From the NCBI GenBank assembly GCA_021807975.1, contig JAKBCJ010000076.1, positions 1 to 13,937 on the forward strand: DNA of 13,937 nucleotides, in the 5' to 3' direction. Under the pieces are notes generated by a model. It was given only the letters and a program-made list of their open reading frames with translations. It did not search any database and was not told the DNA's origin. Position numbers and translations under genes: made by a program. The DNA comes from Pseudomonadota bacterium (GTDB lineage Bacteria; Pseudomonadota; Alphaproteobacteria; Acetobacterales; Acetobacteraceae). This document shows, piece by piece, positions 1-6,164 of the stretch; the first letter of the stretch is position 1, and each line of letters begins with the position of its first letter.

Positions 1-1244
1 TCGCCGTAGTTGATGTCCTTGCCCTCGATTTCGATCCGCCGGCCCCAGGGCGTCCCATCCTGCCGGTGAGGCAGCGCGGCGGTGCTGAACGATGGCGACA
101 GCAGCACGTCCCAGTCCCGGAAGAACGCGCTCCAGGCCCGCCGCCAGCGGTGTCGCTGCTCGTTCAGACCCAGCCATGCTCGGTGCGGCATATCCACCGT
201 CCTGGCCATGATGGCATCGGCACTCATGTCGTCGGGCGACAAGGCAGCCGCGTGTTGGCGCTTGACCGCGATCTGCGCATCGGTGCTGCGCCCGCTCCAG
301 CCGGTGTCCAGCAGGCGCAGATACAGACGGTACGCCGCTGTGACATCGAAGTCGGGCCGAGCGGTGCGGCTGACGGTCACGCCTTGCGCCTCCAGCCCAT
401 CCGCCAGGGCGTTCATCGCGGCCACCGTCTCATGGTCGGTCGTGCTGCCCGGTTCATCCGCCCACACCGCGACCCGCAGGTCCTTGAGTCCCTTGAACCG
501 GGGCGCCGGCAGGTTCAGCGTCAACCCCGTCTCATCCGGGTCCGGACCCGCCAGCAGGTCCAGTGCCACAGCAAGATCGGATGCCGACCGGCTGAGCGGC
601 CCGATGACCGAGATATCGGTCCCCGCCGCCGAACTGGTCGCCGGATCGCCGTAGTTCGGCAGCAATCCCCAGGTCGGCTTGTGTCCGAACACGCCGCAGA
701 AATGTGCCGGGACGCGGATGGATCCCCCGATGTCGCTGCCAATTTCGAACCCCGTCAGTCCGGCGGCCAGCGCGGCGGCAGACCCGCCGGAGGATCCACC
801 CGGCGTATGGTCGGTGTTCCAGGGGTTGGAGGTCGTCCCGTAAACTGGGTTGTAACTTTGCCAGTCCGCCAGATCGACCGGCACGTTGGTCTTGCCGAAG
901 ATCACCGCGCCCGCTGCTTCCAGCCGGCGGACGGCGATCGAGGACACTTTCACCGGCACGTCCTTTAGTTCCGGGTGCCCGCGCGTGGTGGGAAGGCCGG
1001 CCACGTCGAAACTCTCTTTGACGGTGGTAGGGACTCCGAACAACGGGGCCGACTTATTCGGTTGGGAGTCCAAGGCCTTCGCCTTGGCGCGCGCCCGGTC
1101 GAAGTCCCGCACGACTACGGCGTTGATGCGCGGGTCCAGGATTTCGGTGCGGCTGATGTAATGGTCCAGCAGTTCCAGTGCGCCGATCCTGCCGGTGCGA
1201 ACAAGCTGTGCGAGTTGCGTGGCCGGTAGAAAGGTGGGGTCCAT
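1..1244 (-). CDS. Amidase signature family enzyme (3' end outside window)
   Basis: This is an amidase-signature hydrolase, which cleaves a carboxamide to acid and ammonia with a Ser-cisSer-Lys triad. About 414 residues are visible; the C-terminus lies beyond the left edge. In the order of the family, the sequence shows GVPTTVKESFDVAG with the catalytic Lys at about 76, GGSSGGSAAA with the cis-Ser at about 151, and GSDIGGSIR with the nucleophile Ser at about 175. The 24-residue gap between the two serines matches malonamidase E2. The ATG at 1244 has an AGGA element upstream. It lies 78 bases downstream of the DUF4276-like gene on the same strand. GatA of the tRNA amidotransferase belongs to the same family, but no gatB or gatC is present, so a stand-alone amidase is more likely. 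The substrate cannot be predicted. The family call is secure. Confidence 0.93.
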   Translation of the reverse strand, partial: MDPTFLPATQLAQLVRTGRIGALELLDHYISRTEILDPRINAVVVRDFDRARAKAKALDSQPNKSAPLFGVPTTVKESFDVAGLPTTRGHPELKDVPVKVSSIAVRRLEAAGAVIFGKTNVPVDLADWQSYNPVYGTTSNPWNTDHTPGGSSGGSAAALAAGLTGFEIGSDIGGSIRVPAHFCGVFGHKPTWGLLPNYGDPATSSAAGTDISVIGPLSRSASDLAVALDLLAGPDPDETGLTLNLPAPRFKGLKDLRVAVWADEPGSTTDHETVAAMNALADGLEAQGVTVSRTARPDFDVTAAYRLYLRLLDTGWSGRSTDAQIAVKRQHAAALSPDDMSADAIMARTVDMPHRAWLGLNEQRHRWRRAWSAFFRDWDVLLSPSFSTAALPHRQDGTPWGRRIEIEGKDINYG

Positions 1245-1286
1245 GGCGCCGGTGTCCTGCTGTGGTGATGCAGCCTTGCACCCCCA

Positions 1287-1314
1287 AGCCGCACGTTCAA
1301 GCGAGCATGCGGCT
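1287..1314 (-). terminator. Hairpin after the ATPase/DUF4276 pair
   Basis: A perfect 7-bp inverted repeat (AGCCGCA / TGCGGCT) with a 14-base loop starts 9 bases past the stop codon of the DUF4276-like gene. No U tract follows it on the minus strand, so it is not a standard intrinsic terminator. It could be an mRNA 3'-end stabiliser or part of a decayed element. The role is inferred from position only. Confidence 0.3.
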
Positions 1315-1322
1315 CGGCCCCG

Positions 1323-1964
1323 CTAGGTCGCCACGAGCGCCTCCAGGCCAGCAACGAACATCCTGAAGCTGTTAGACCGATTGCGGTCGGGAGCCATCTT
1401 GGAAGAAACGCGCCGCGCAACTTCGATTTTTGGCAATCGATCTGACCCCGCGTAGTGACCGGCTGCCTTCAATACCCTTGATAACGCCTCCCAAGTCCCA
1501 CCCCTGACCGCATCGGGATCGCGAAACGCGGCCTTGCAGGCAAGAGTTGGCGGTACGCCAGGGTAGCTCTCGGCGAGGGCGTCGGTATCCCCAAGGAACC
1601 ATGCTTCCAATTCTTCGATAACGATGCGGTTGACGACCTGGAACTTCCCTTGGCGATCAGGCACGGTCTTACTTGGTAAACCCGCGGCACGCGCTGCTTT
1701 TTCCAGATTGGTCTTAAGCACCAAGCAGTCGTCGTCATCGCGATCCACCAGGACGAGCACGCGCAAGGCGGGATCGGCCCATCTGGCGTATCCTCTCAGC
1801 CTATCTGGCAGGTTTGAAAGCAACGCCTTCTTTGATCCATGGTCGATGATTTTGACTTCAACCCGTGTGGCAGGGAGCAACGACGGAAGTAGATTATCAA
1901 GAGCCTCTTTCATGGACGGTTCTTCGACATGCACGAAAAGCCGCAATGTTTGGCTGTCACTCAC
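1323..1964 (-). CDS. DUF4276-like (TOPRIM-like) protein, partner of ATPase
   Basis: A protein of 213 residues that I recognise as DUF4276-like. An N-terminal strand followed by VHVEEPSMKEAL (Glu about 14) resembles the first acidic motif of TOPRIM nucleases. LVLVDRDDDDC (Asp 74, 76 and 77) resembles the metal-binding DxD motif. EELEAWFLGD at 117-126 resembles the EAW(L/F)L.D signature I associate with DUF4276. The chosen start is a GTG at 1964 whose first bases overlap the ATPase stop (GTGA), so translation is probably coupled. An in-frame ATG at 1997 would add 11 residues inside the ATPase gene and is less likely. By analogy with OLD, Gabija and PARIS, where an ABC/SMC-like ATPase is paired with a TOPRIM domain, this would be the nuclease or effector half. 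That role is inference; the pairing and motifs are visible. Confidence 0.8.
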   Translation of the reverse strand: MSDSQTLRLFVHVEEPSMKEALDNLLPSLLPATRVEVKIIDHGSKKALLSNLPDRLRGYARWADPALRVLVLVDRDDDDCLVLKTNLEKAARAAGLPSKTVPDRQGKFQVVNRIVIEELEAWFLGDTDALAESYPGVPPTLACKAAFRDPDAVRGGTWEALSRVLKAAGHYAGSDRLPKIEVARRVSSKMAPDRNRSNSFRMFVAGLEALVAT

Positions 1965-3166
1965 GGGTTGCCGGCTTCGAAATAGTTCTCCATCCACAAC
2001 TGACCGAGCGAGGCACCCGTGTCCAACATGGACTGGATGCCCTTCATATCGGCGATTCGCTTAGCCGTGGTGTACCCGTTTTCGTCCCGCATCATCGCCC
2101 AGACCTGCCGCGGGCTCAGTGCATCGATAAAGAACGGCGAATGGGTGGTTACGACGAGTTGGGTGTTGGTAGCGGCCTGATCGCATTCCTCGGCAAGTTC
2201 GCGTAATAGCTTCGGGTGCAGAAAATTTTCCGGTTCTTCGATACCGATCAGGGGCGGTGGTGCCGGATCGTGCAATTGCACCAGGTATGCCAACAACTTC
2301 ATCGTTCCGTCTGACGCGTAACGGGCCTGAACGGCCTGGCTGAACGGGGCGTCCTTAATCATCAACAGCAGATGTCCGCTTGGCAGCATAGTCGGATCGA
2401 CCCGCTCTATCTGGGGAATCCGCCGGCGTAACGCTTCAAAGATCGTTTCCAGGCGGTCAGGGTGGTTTTCCTTGAGATATTCGACCACGTTGACGAGGTT
2501 GTCGCCGGATCGGGACAAGTGTTCCTGCGGCCCCGCCGTCGGTATCTGCCGCATCTCCTTCGCGGACAGGTGGGATAGATGCCAACCCGTGACAAAATCC
2601 CGCAATGCCTTAACGCGCGGGTTCTCGGCAAGCTGCCCCAATGTAGAGACCGCCAAAACGTCCGCGCCCGTTAGCCGCCGTTCCACACGGGTATCTAAGT
2701 TCTCGGGAACCTCGCCGGTGATGACGGACCCGGCACCGCGCTCGTAGTTCAGGAAGCGGAACGGTGCGCCGTAGCTCTGGCGCTTCCAGTGCATCCATTC
2801 TCGACTGACCGACGGTCGGCCTTTGTCCTCATCTATTTCGAGATGGTAGGTAATGGCTGGGCCTCGCTTAGGCCATTCGTAACCTTCCCGGTAGGTCAGT
2901 TCGACGCTGATCGGCCCTTCACTGTCGCGTGATCGCAGATCACGTAAGCTGCCGTCGCCGCGACTACCCACCGCGCGGCGCAGACCGTCCGTGAAGCACT
3001 CCGCCAGAAATGCGAAGACGTCGAAGAACGTGGATTTGCCGCTGCCGTTCGGACCCAGCAGGACTGACAGCGGGGTTATTTCTCTAAATTCGATATCCCG
3101 AAGCGCCCGAAAGTTCCTGACGCGGACACGTTCTATTCGCGGCGGTCTGAAGCGGGAGTTGGTCAC
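1961..3166 (-). CDS. AAA_21-type ABC/SMC-like ATPase
   Basis: A cytosolic P-loop ATPase of 401 residues from the chosen start. It begins with the RIERVRVRNFRALRDIEF strand typical of RecF/OLD-like ATPases. Walker A is LLGPNGSGKST (38-46), a signature-like YASDGTMKLLAYL lies near 283-295, Walker B is LIGIEEPEN (Glu 310/311), and the H-loop is VVTTHSP (His 342). The region between Walker A and the signature, about 60-280, is family-specific. The start is uncertain. The GTG at 3166 is preferred because the 26 extra residues from an ATG at 3244 are Cys-rich and unlike the family, but neither has a well-spaced Shine-Dalgarno. The stop overlaps the DUF4276-like gene by four bases. ATPases of this type drive TOPRIM or nuclease partners in several phage-defence modules, so a defence role is plausible but not shown. 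Confidence 0.88.
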   Translation of the reverse strand: MTNSRFRPPRIERVRVRNFRALRDIEFREITPLSVLLGPNGSGKSTFFDVFAFLAECFTDGLRRAVGSRGDGSLRDLRSRDSEGPISVELTYREGYEWPKRGPAITYHLEIDEDKGRPSVSREWMHWKRQSYGAPFRFLNYERGAGSVITGEVPENLDTRVERRLTGADVLAVSTLGQLAENPRVKALRDFVTGWHLSHLSAKEMRQIPTAGPQEHLSRSGDNLVNVVEYLKENHPDRLETIFEALRRRIPQIERVDPTMLPSGHLLLMIKDAPFSQAVQARYASDGTMKLLAYLVQLHDPAPPPLIGIEEPENFLHPKLLRELAEECDQAATNTQLVVTTHSPFFIDALSPRQVWAMMRDENGYTTAKRIADMKGIQSMLDTGASLGQLWMENYFEAGNP

Positions 3167-3269
3167 GGAATAGGAACAAACATCGATTGGACATCCTCCT
3201 ACAGGCAGCCGCTCCCGTAGCGCAACAGCTTGACATGCACACAACGAAGATTCAACGACTTAAGTCCGC

Positions 3270-3926
3270 CTATTCTTTAGCCGCCTGAATCGCCGTATTC
3301 AGTGCCCGAACGCCCGCTGCCGGGCCATCAGGATGGTTCCACACGCACCCGACAACCGCCAGGAAGTCAGCGCCCGCCCGCACCAGCGGTGCGCAGTTCT
3401 CTGGCGTGATGCCGCCGATCGCGCAGCTTGGCAGTTCCATCATCTCGGACCACCATTGCAGGATCTCGGGGTCGAGGAAATTGGTCACGTCCTTCGTCGA
3501 GGACGGAAAGAACGCCCCGAACGCCACGTAGTCCGCGCCGTCCTCCCCGGCCTGCATCGCCAGATCGCGGCTGCCCTTGCAGGTCACGCCCAGTGTCAGA
3601 TCCGGTCCCATCAGCTTGCGGGCCTCCCGAGCGGGCATATCGTCCTGCCCGACGTGGGCGCCATCGCAGCCGGTCGGTTTCACCAGATCGGCCCGGTCGT
3701 TCAGCAGGAACGCCACCCCGCGTGCCTGACTCACCGGACGCAGCGCGTCGATCGCCCGCTTCCAGGCGTCATCATCGGCGTCCTTTAGCCTCAACTGCAC
3801 CGCCGCCACATCGCCCGCATCCAATGCCGCCGCCAGCAAGCCAGCGAACGGCACGGGATCGAACCGGGGCGGGGTGATCAAATAGACGCGGCACCCTTCC
3901 GGGGTGCCGCTGCCCGCCGTGGTCAC
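3270..3926 (-). CDS. thiE: Thiamine phosphate synthase
   Basis: ThiE joins HMP pyrophosphate and thiazole phosphate to form thiamine monophosphate in the cytosol. The 218 residues fit the family length and TIM-barrel order: VQLRLKD (43-49) binds pyrophosphate, LLNDRADLV (74-82) and DGAHVGQDD (88-96) line the active site, GVTCKGS (113-119) follows, then YVAFGAFFPSSTK, and AIGGITPEN (169-177) closes the phosphate site. The GVTC...AFGAFFP wording is the alphaproteobacterial variety. The start is a GTG at 3926, five bases after the aldolase stop, with GAGGT overlapping that stop as the Shine-Dalgarno, so fbaB-thiE are very probably one transcript. No other thiamine gene and no obvious TPP riboswitch were seen next to it. 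Confidence 0.95.
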   Translation of the reverse strand: MTTAGSGTPEGCRVYLITPPRFDPVPFAGLLAAALDAGDVAAVQLRLKDADDDAWKRAIDALRPVSQARGVAFLLNDRADLVKPTGCDGAHVGQDDMPAREARKLMGPDLTLGVTCKGSRDLAMQAGEDGADYVAFGAFFPSSTKDVTNFLDPEILQWWSEMMELPSCAIGGITPENCAPLVRAGADFLAVVGCVWNHPDGPAAGVRALNTAIQAAKE

Positions 3927-3931
3927 TGACC

Positions 3932-4846
3932 TCAGGCCTTGCCGAGGTAGATGTCGATGATCTTGTTCAACATCTCCAAAGCCTGCTCTTTCGGGCGTTG
4001 GAAGGTGTTGCGGCCGATGATGCTGCCGTTGGCCCCGCCGTCGCGCAGGCCGCGGATTTCCTCATACAGCCCGTCCAGGCCCTTTGCCTCGCCGCCGGAG
4101 AACACGACGACGCGCTTGCCGGCGAACGACGCCTGCATCACATGCGCGACGCGCTTCGCCATGGTGGAGCCGTCGAAGTTCTCATAGCTTTTCTTGGCCG
4201 CTTCGAGACTTACGACCGCGGTCGGCGGCTTCACCTTGATGATGTTGGCGCCCAGCAGTGCCGCCATCTGTGCGGCATAAGCGCAGATATCGACAGCAGT
4301 TTCGGCGGCTTTGTCCAGGTTCGGGCCGCGCGGATAGCTCCAGGTGACGACCGCGAGGCCGGCGTCCTTGGCTTCCAGGGTCAGCTCGCGCAGTTCCTCC
4401 ATCTGGGCAAAGGCGAACTCGCTGCCCGGGTAGATGGTGAAGCCGATGGCGGCGCATCCCAGCCGCAGCGCATCCTTCACGCTGGCGGTTACGGCCTGGT
4501 CCTTGTTGGTCGCCAGGCTGTTGGAGCTGTTGACCTTCAGAATCAGCGGGATCTGGCCGGCGAACGTGTCGGCACCCTGGGCGATCATGCCCAGCGGGGC
4601 GGCATAGGCATTCAGCCCGGCATCGATCGCCAGTTGAAAATGGTAGTGCGGGTCGTAGGCTGCCGGGTTCGGGGCGAAGCTGCGGGCCGGCCCGTGCTCG
4701 AAGCCCTGATCGACCGGCAGGATCACGACCTTGCCGGTGCCGCCGAGTTTACCGGTACAAAGAATACGGGCGAGATTGGCCTTCACGCCGGGATTATCGC
4801 CCTCATACCAGTCGAGAATCTTTTTTACTTTTTGGGTCACGCGCAT
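3932..4846 (-). CDS. fbaB: Class I fructose-bisphosphate aldolase (FbaB/DhnA type)
   Basis: Reversibly cleaves fructose 1,6-bisphosphate to dihydroxyacetone phosphate and glyceraldehyde 3-phosphate through a Schiff base, in glycolysis and gluconeogenesis. The 304-residue protein has VDQGFEHGP (45-53), the Schiff-base region GANIIKVKPP with Lys 204 as the likely catalytic residue, and C-terminal phosphate-binding segments FSGGEAKG (249-256) and IGRNTF (277-282). The ATG at 4846 was chosen over an in-frame ATG at 4984 because it has AGGAAAGGA just upstream and gives the normal N-terminus; the longer form would run into the preceding gene. thiE follows after five bases. Related DhnA-family enzymes make other products, such as ADH synthase or LsrF, but length and motifs favour the aldolase. 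Confidence 0.94.
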   Translation of the reverse strand: MRVTQKVKKILDWYEGDNPGVKANLARILCTGKLGGTGKVVILPVDQGFEHGPARSFAPNPAAYDPHYHFQLAIDAGLNAYAAPLGMIAQGADTFAGQIPLILKVNSSNSLATNKDQAVTASVKDALRLGCAAIGFTIYPGSEFAFAQMEELRELTLEAKDAGLAVVTWSYPRGPNLDKAAETAVDICAYAAQMAALLGANIIKVKPPTAVVSLEAAKKSYENFDGSTMAKRVAHVMQASFAGKRVVVFSGGEAKGLDGLYEEIRGLRDGGANGSIIGRNTFQRPKEQALEMLNKIIDIYLGKA

Positions 4847-4916
4847 CGAAGCCGGTCCTTTCCTGGAATAGCGCTGCCATCTGGTTAGGCGTCGATAGCC
4901 CGGGCGGGCCCCCCTG

Positions 4917-5327
4917 TCACGCCCCGGCGATATCAAAGCCGGCCAGCCAGCGATGCAATCGCCGGATTGCGTTCGGTTCGGCAAGGTCCAGCGCGAGCGG
5001 CGCCCCGGTCAGCACAAAGCCGCCCTGGCGGTTCGCGATCGCCGCCACCGCGGCCCATCCTGGTGCTTGCGGCCACAGCACCAGCCGGCAGACCCCACTT
5101 CGCAGCGCTGCCAGGGCCATGCCCGAAGCGTCGGCACAATCGAGGATGTCGGTCGACTCCGCCGCCGGATTTGCCTTTTGAGCGGCCGTCACGACTTGCC
5201 GCCACCACAGGCATCCTGCGAACACCGCCGCCCCGGGCGCAGACAGCAGAGTGACCGGCAGTCCGGGTGCCAGGGCCGCACGGGCGTCGCCGGGGCCATG
5301 GACGATGACGGCGGGATGAACAATCAT
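4917..5327 (-). CDS. Conserved small protein of unknown function
   Basis: A 136-residue protein that I do not recognise as a named family. It is mostly short hydrophobic strands and helices rich in Ala, Gly and Leu: LPVTLLSAPGAAVFAGCLWW near 24-43, ILDCADASGMALAALRSG near 61-78, and LVLWPQAPGW near 83-92. The alternation looks like an alpha/beta cytosolic fold, with no signal peptide or clear membrane segment. Codon use matches the neighbours and the frame has no stop. It reads towards fbaB with a gap of about 70 bases and is divergent from the zapA block. The ATG at 5327 lies inside a 12-base palindrome and has no Shine-Dalgarno, so the message may be leaderless or short-leadered. Co-transcription with fbaB-thiE is possible. 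Confidence 0.72.
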   Translation of the reverse strand: MIVHPAVIVHGPGDARAALAPGLPVTLLSAPGAAVFAGCLWWRQVVTAAQKANPAAESTDILDCADASGMALAALRSGVCRLVLWPQAPGWAAVAAIANRQGGFVLTGAPLALDLAEPNAIRRLHRWLAGFDIAGA

Positions 5328-5348
5328 GATTGACGTTCAACCGGTTGA
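5321..5348. promoter_or_regulatory. Two adjacent 12-base palindromes between divergent genes
   Basis: CAATCATGATTG (5321-5332) and TCAACCGGTTGA (5337-5348) are each perfect 12-base palindromes, separated by ACGT. They lie in the ~70-base divergent spacer between the minus-strand unknown gene and the plus-strand zapA operon; the first covers the start codon of the minus gene. A TTGACC hexamer at 5345-5350 could be a plus-strand -35, but no good -10 follows. An operator for a dimeric regulator is possible. Confidence 0.4.
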
Positions 5349-5397
5349 CCGCGCTGAGATCAAGCGGCATCAGTTTCCAGTAAGGTGTAAGGCGGAT

Positions 5398-5598
5398 ATG
5401 GCGGACGATCCCGAGACCCCGGATGCTGCGGCCGACCGACTGGCGGCGGCGCTTGAGCGGATAGCACATCTGGCCGCTTCCAGGCCGGCGCCGACGTGTG
5501 TGCCGCAGTCGGAGGCAGACCTGTCGGCGGCTGAGATCGCCGAACGCCTTGACTCGCTGATCGGCCGCCTGAAAGCGGCGCTCGGTAAACCAGACTAA
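5398..5598 (+). CDS. Short coiled-coil protein upstream of zapA, ZauP-like candidate
   Basis: A 66-residue protein with two amphipathic helical stretches, ADRLAAALERIAHLAAS (about 12-28) and AAEIAERLDSLIGRLKAALG (about 44-63). They are joined by a Pro-rich linker and predicted to form coiled coils. The ATG at 5398 has AAGGCGG just upstream; a longer in-frame start at 5326 lacks such a site. It lies 19 bases before zapA on the same strand, so the two are one operon. In Caulobacter a coiled-coil protein, ZauP, is encoded with zapA and cooperates with it to focus the Z-ring. Position, size and helix content agree with a ZauP/DUF4164-like role, but no diagnostic motif exists, so the assignment rests on context. 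Confidence 0.75.
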   Translation: MADDPETPDAAADRLAAALERIAHLAASRPAPTCVPQSEADLSAAEIAERLDSLIGRLKAALGKPD

Positions 5599-5617
5599 TC
5601 AACGGGAGAATGGCGCG

Positions 5618-5986
5618 ATGGCGCAGGTGACGCTTCGCATCAACGGATATGCCTATATCCTTGGCTGCCAAGACGGCGAGGAGAGGCATCTGGAAGCCAT
5701 GGGTGCCGAGGTTAGCAGCCGCATCGACGGTGTCCGTGCAGCCGCGGGGCAAAGCGGCGAGGCCCGGATGCTGGTTATGGCGTCGTTGTTGATGGCGGAT
5801 GAGATCTTCGAACTGCGCGGTAAGCTGGAGGCGGCGGAGGCAGCTGCCGCAGTGACAGCGAAGGCCGATCCGGCGCTTGGCCGCAAGCTGCAGCGGATGG
5901 CAAAGCGTGCCGAGGAGATCGCCGCAAAGCTGGAAAATCCGCCGGAACAGGGTGCCCCAGCCGGCGTTCGTCCGCCGCTTCAATAG
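5618..5986 (+). CDS. zapA: Cell division protein ZapA
   Basis: ZapA binds FtsZ filaments at midcell and promotes their bundling. The 122-residue protein has the family layout: VTLRINGYAYILGCQDGEERHLEAMG (4-29; quoted as VTLRINGYAYILGCQDGEER plus what follows) is the beta-hairpin head, and GEARMLVMASLLMADEIFEL (47-66) is the conserved start of the long helix. The helix continues through about 110 with an alternating Ala/Lys/Glu coiled coil, and the last dozen residues are disordered and Pro-rich. GGGAGAATGG just before the ATG at 5618 provides the ribosome site. A small coiled-coil gene precedes it by 19 bases. The structured RNA segment downstream matches the common zapA-ssrS order of proteobacteria. 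Confidence 0.95.
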   Translation: MAQVTLRINGYAYILGCQDGEERHLEAMGAEVSSRIDGVRAAAGQSGEARMLVMASLLMADEIFELRGKLEAAEAAAAVTAKADPALGRKLQRMAKRAEEIAAKLENPPEQGAPAGVRPPLQ

Positions 5987-6004
5987 GTGGCCGTAATGCC
6001 GAGC

Positions 6005-6032
6005 TTGCTTATTCGCCCCCGTGGCCTAAGTT
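6005..6032 (+). promoter_or_regulatory. Probable sigma70 promoter of the 6S RNA
   Basis: TTGCTT (6005-6010) and TAAGTT (6027-6032) are separated by 16 bases and would place the transcript start near 6039, at the beginning of the structured segment. The boxes match consensus only partly. The assignment depends on the 6S RNA call. Confidence 0.45.
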
Positions 6033-6038
6033 AGGATC

Positions 6039-6160
6039 GCGGGGCTACCGGGTGCGTCAGGTAGCTCATCCCCGGGGCCAGTAAGCATCTCCCTCGGGAG
6101 CTGGCTCTGTCGGGATCTTGGTCTCGGTATCCGGCGCCCACCTGCACACGCAGGCTCTGG
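6039..6160 (+). ncRNA. ssrS: 6S RNA (ssrS), ends approximate
   Basis: 6S RNA is a rod-shaped RNA that mimics an open promoter and sequesters the housekeeping RNA polymerase holoenzyme. Position is the main evidence: immediately after zapA, its usual place in alpha- and gammaproteobacteria. The 178-base gap is non-coding and highly structured. The 5' bases GTGCGTCAGGT (6052-6062) can pair with ACCTG...ACACGC (6140-6151) as a terminal stem with a mismatch and a bulge. ATCCC near 6068 can pair with GGGAT near 6112. A local stem of GCCAG (6077-6081) with CTGGC (6101-6105), topped by CTCC/GGAG, lies between. A transcript of about 120-150 nucleotides fits. I could not score it against a covariance model, so exact ends and the alternative folds in this GC-rich segment remain open. 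Confidence 0.68.
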
Positions 6161-6164
6161 GAGG

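Noticed and set aside
66..968. A 300-codon plus-strand frame
   Set aside because: It is antisense to the amidase, whose catalytic Lys and two serines are all present on the minus strand.
3847..3926. A possible TPP riboswitch before thiE
   Set aside because: thiE starts five bases after the aldolase stop, so there is no leader to hold one, and no CTGAGA-type motif was seen upstream of fbaB.
3998..4888. A 296-codon plus-strand frame opposite the aldolase
   Set aside because: It mirrors the aldolase gene and has no recognisable domain, while the minus-strand frame has all aldolase motifs.
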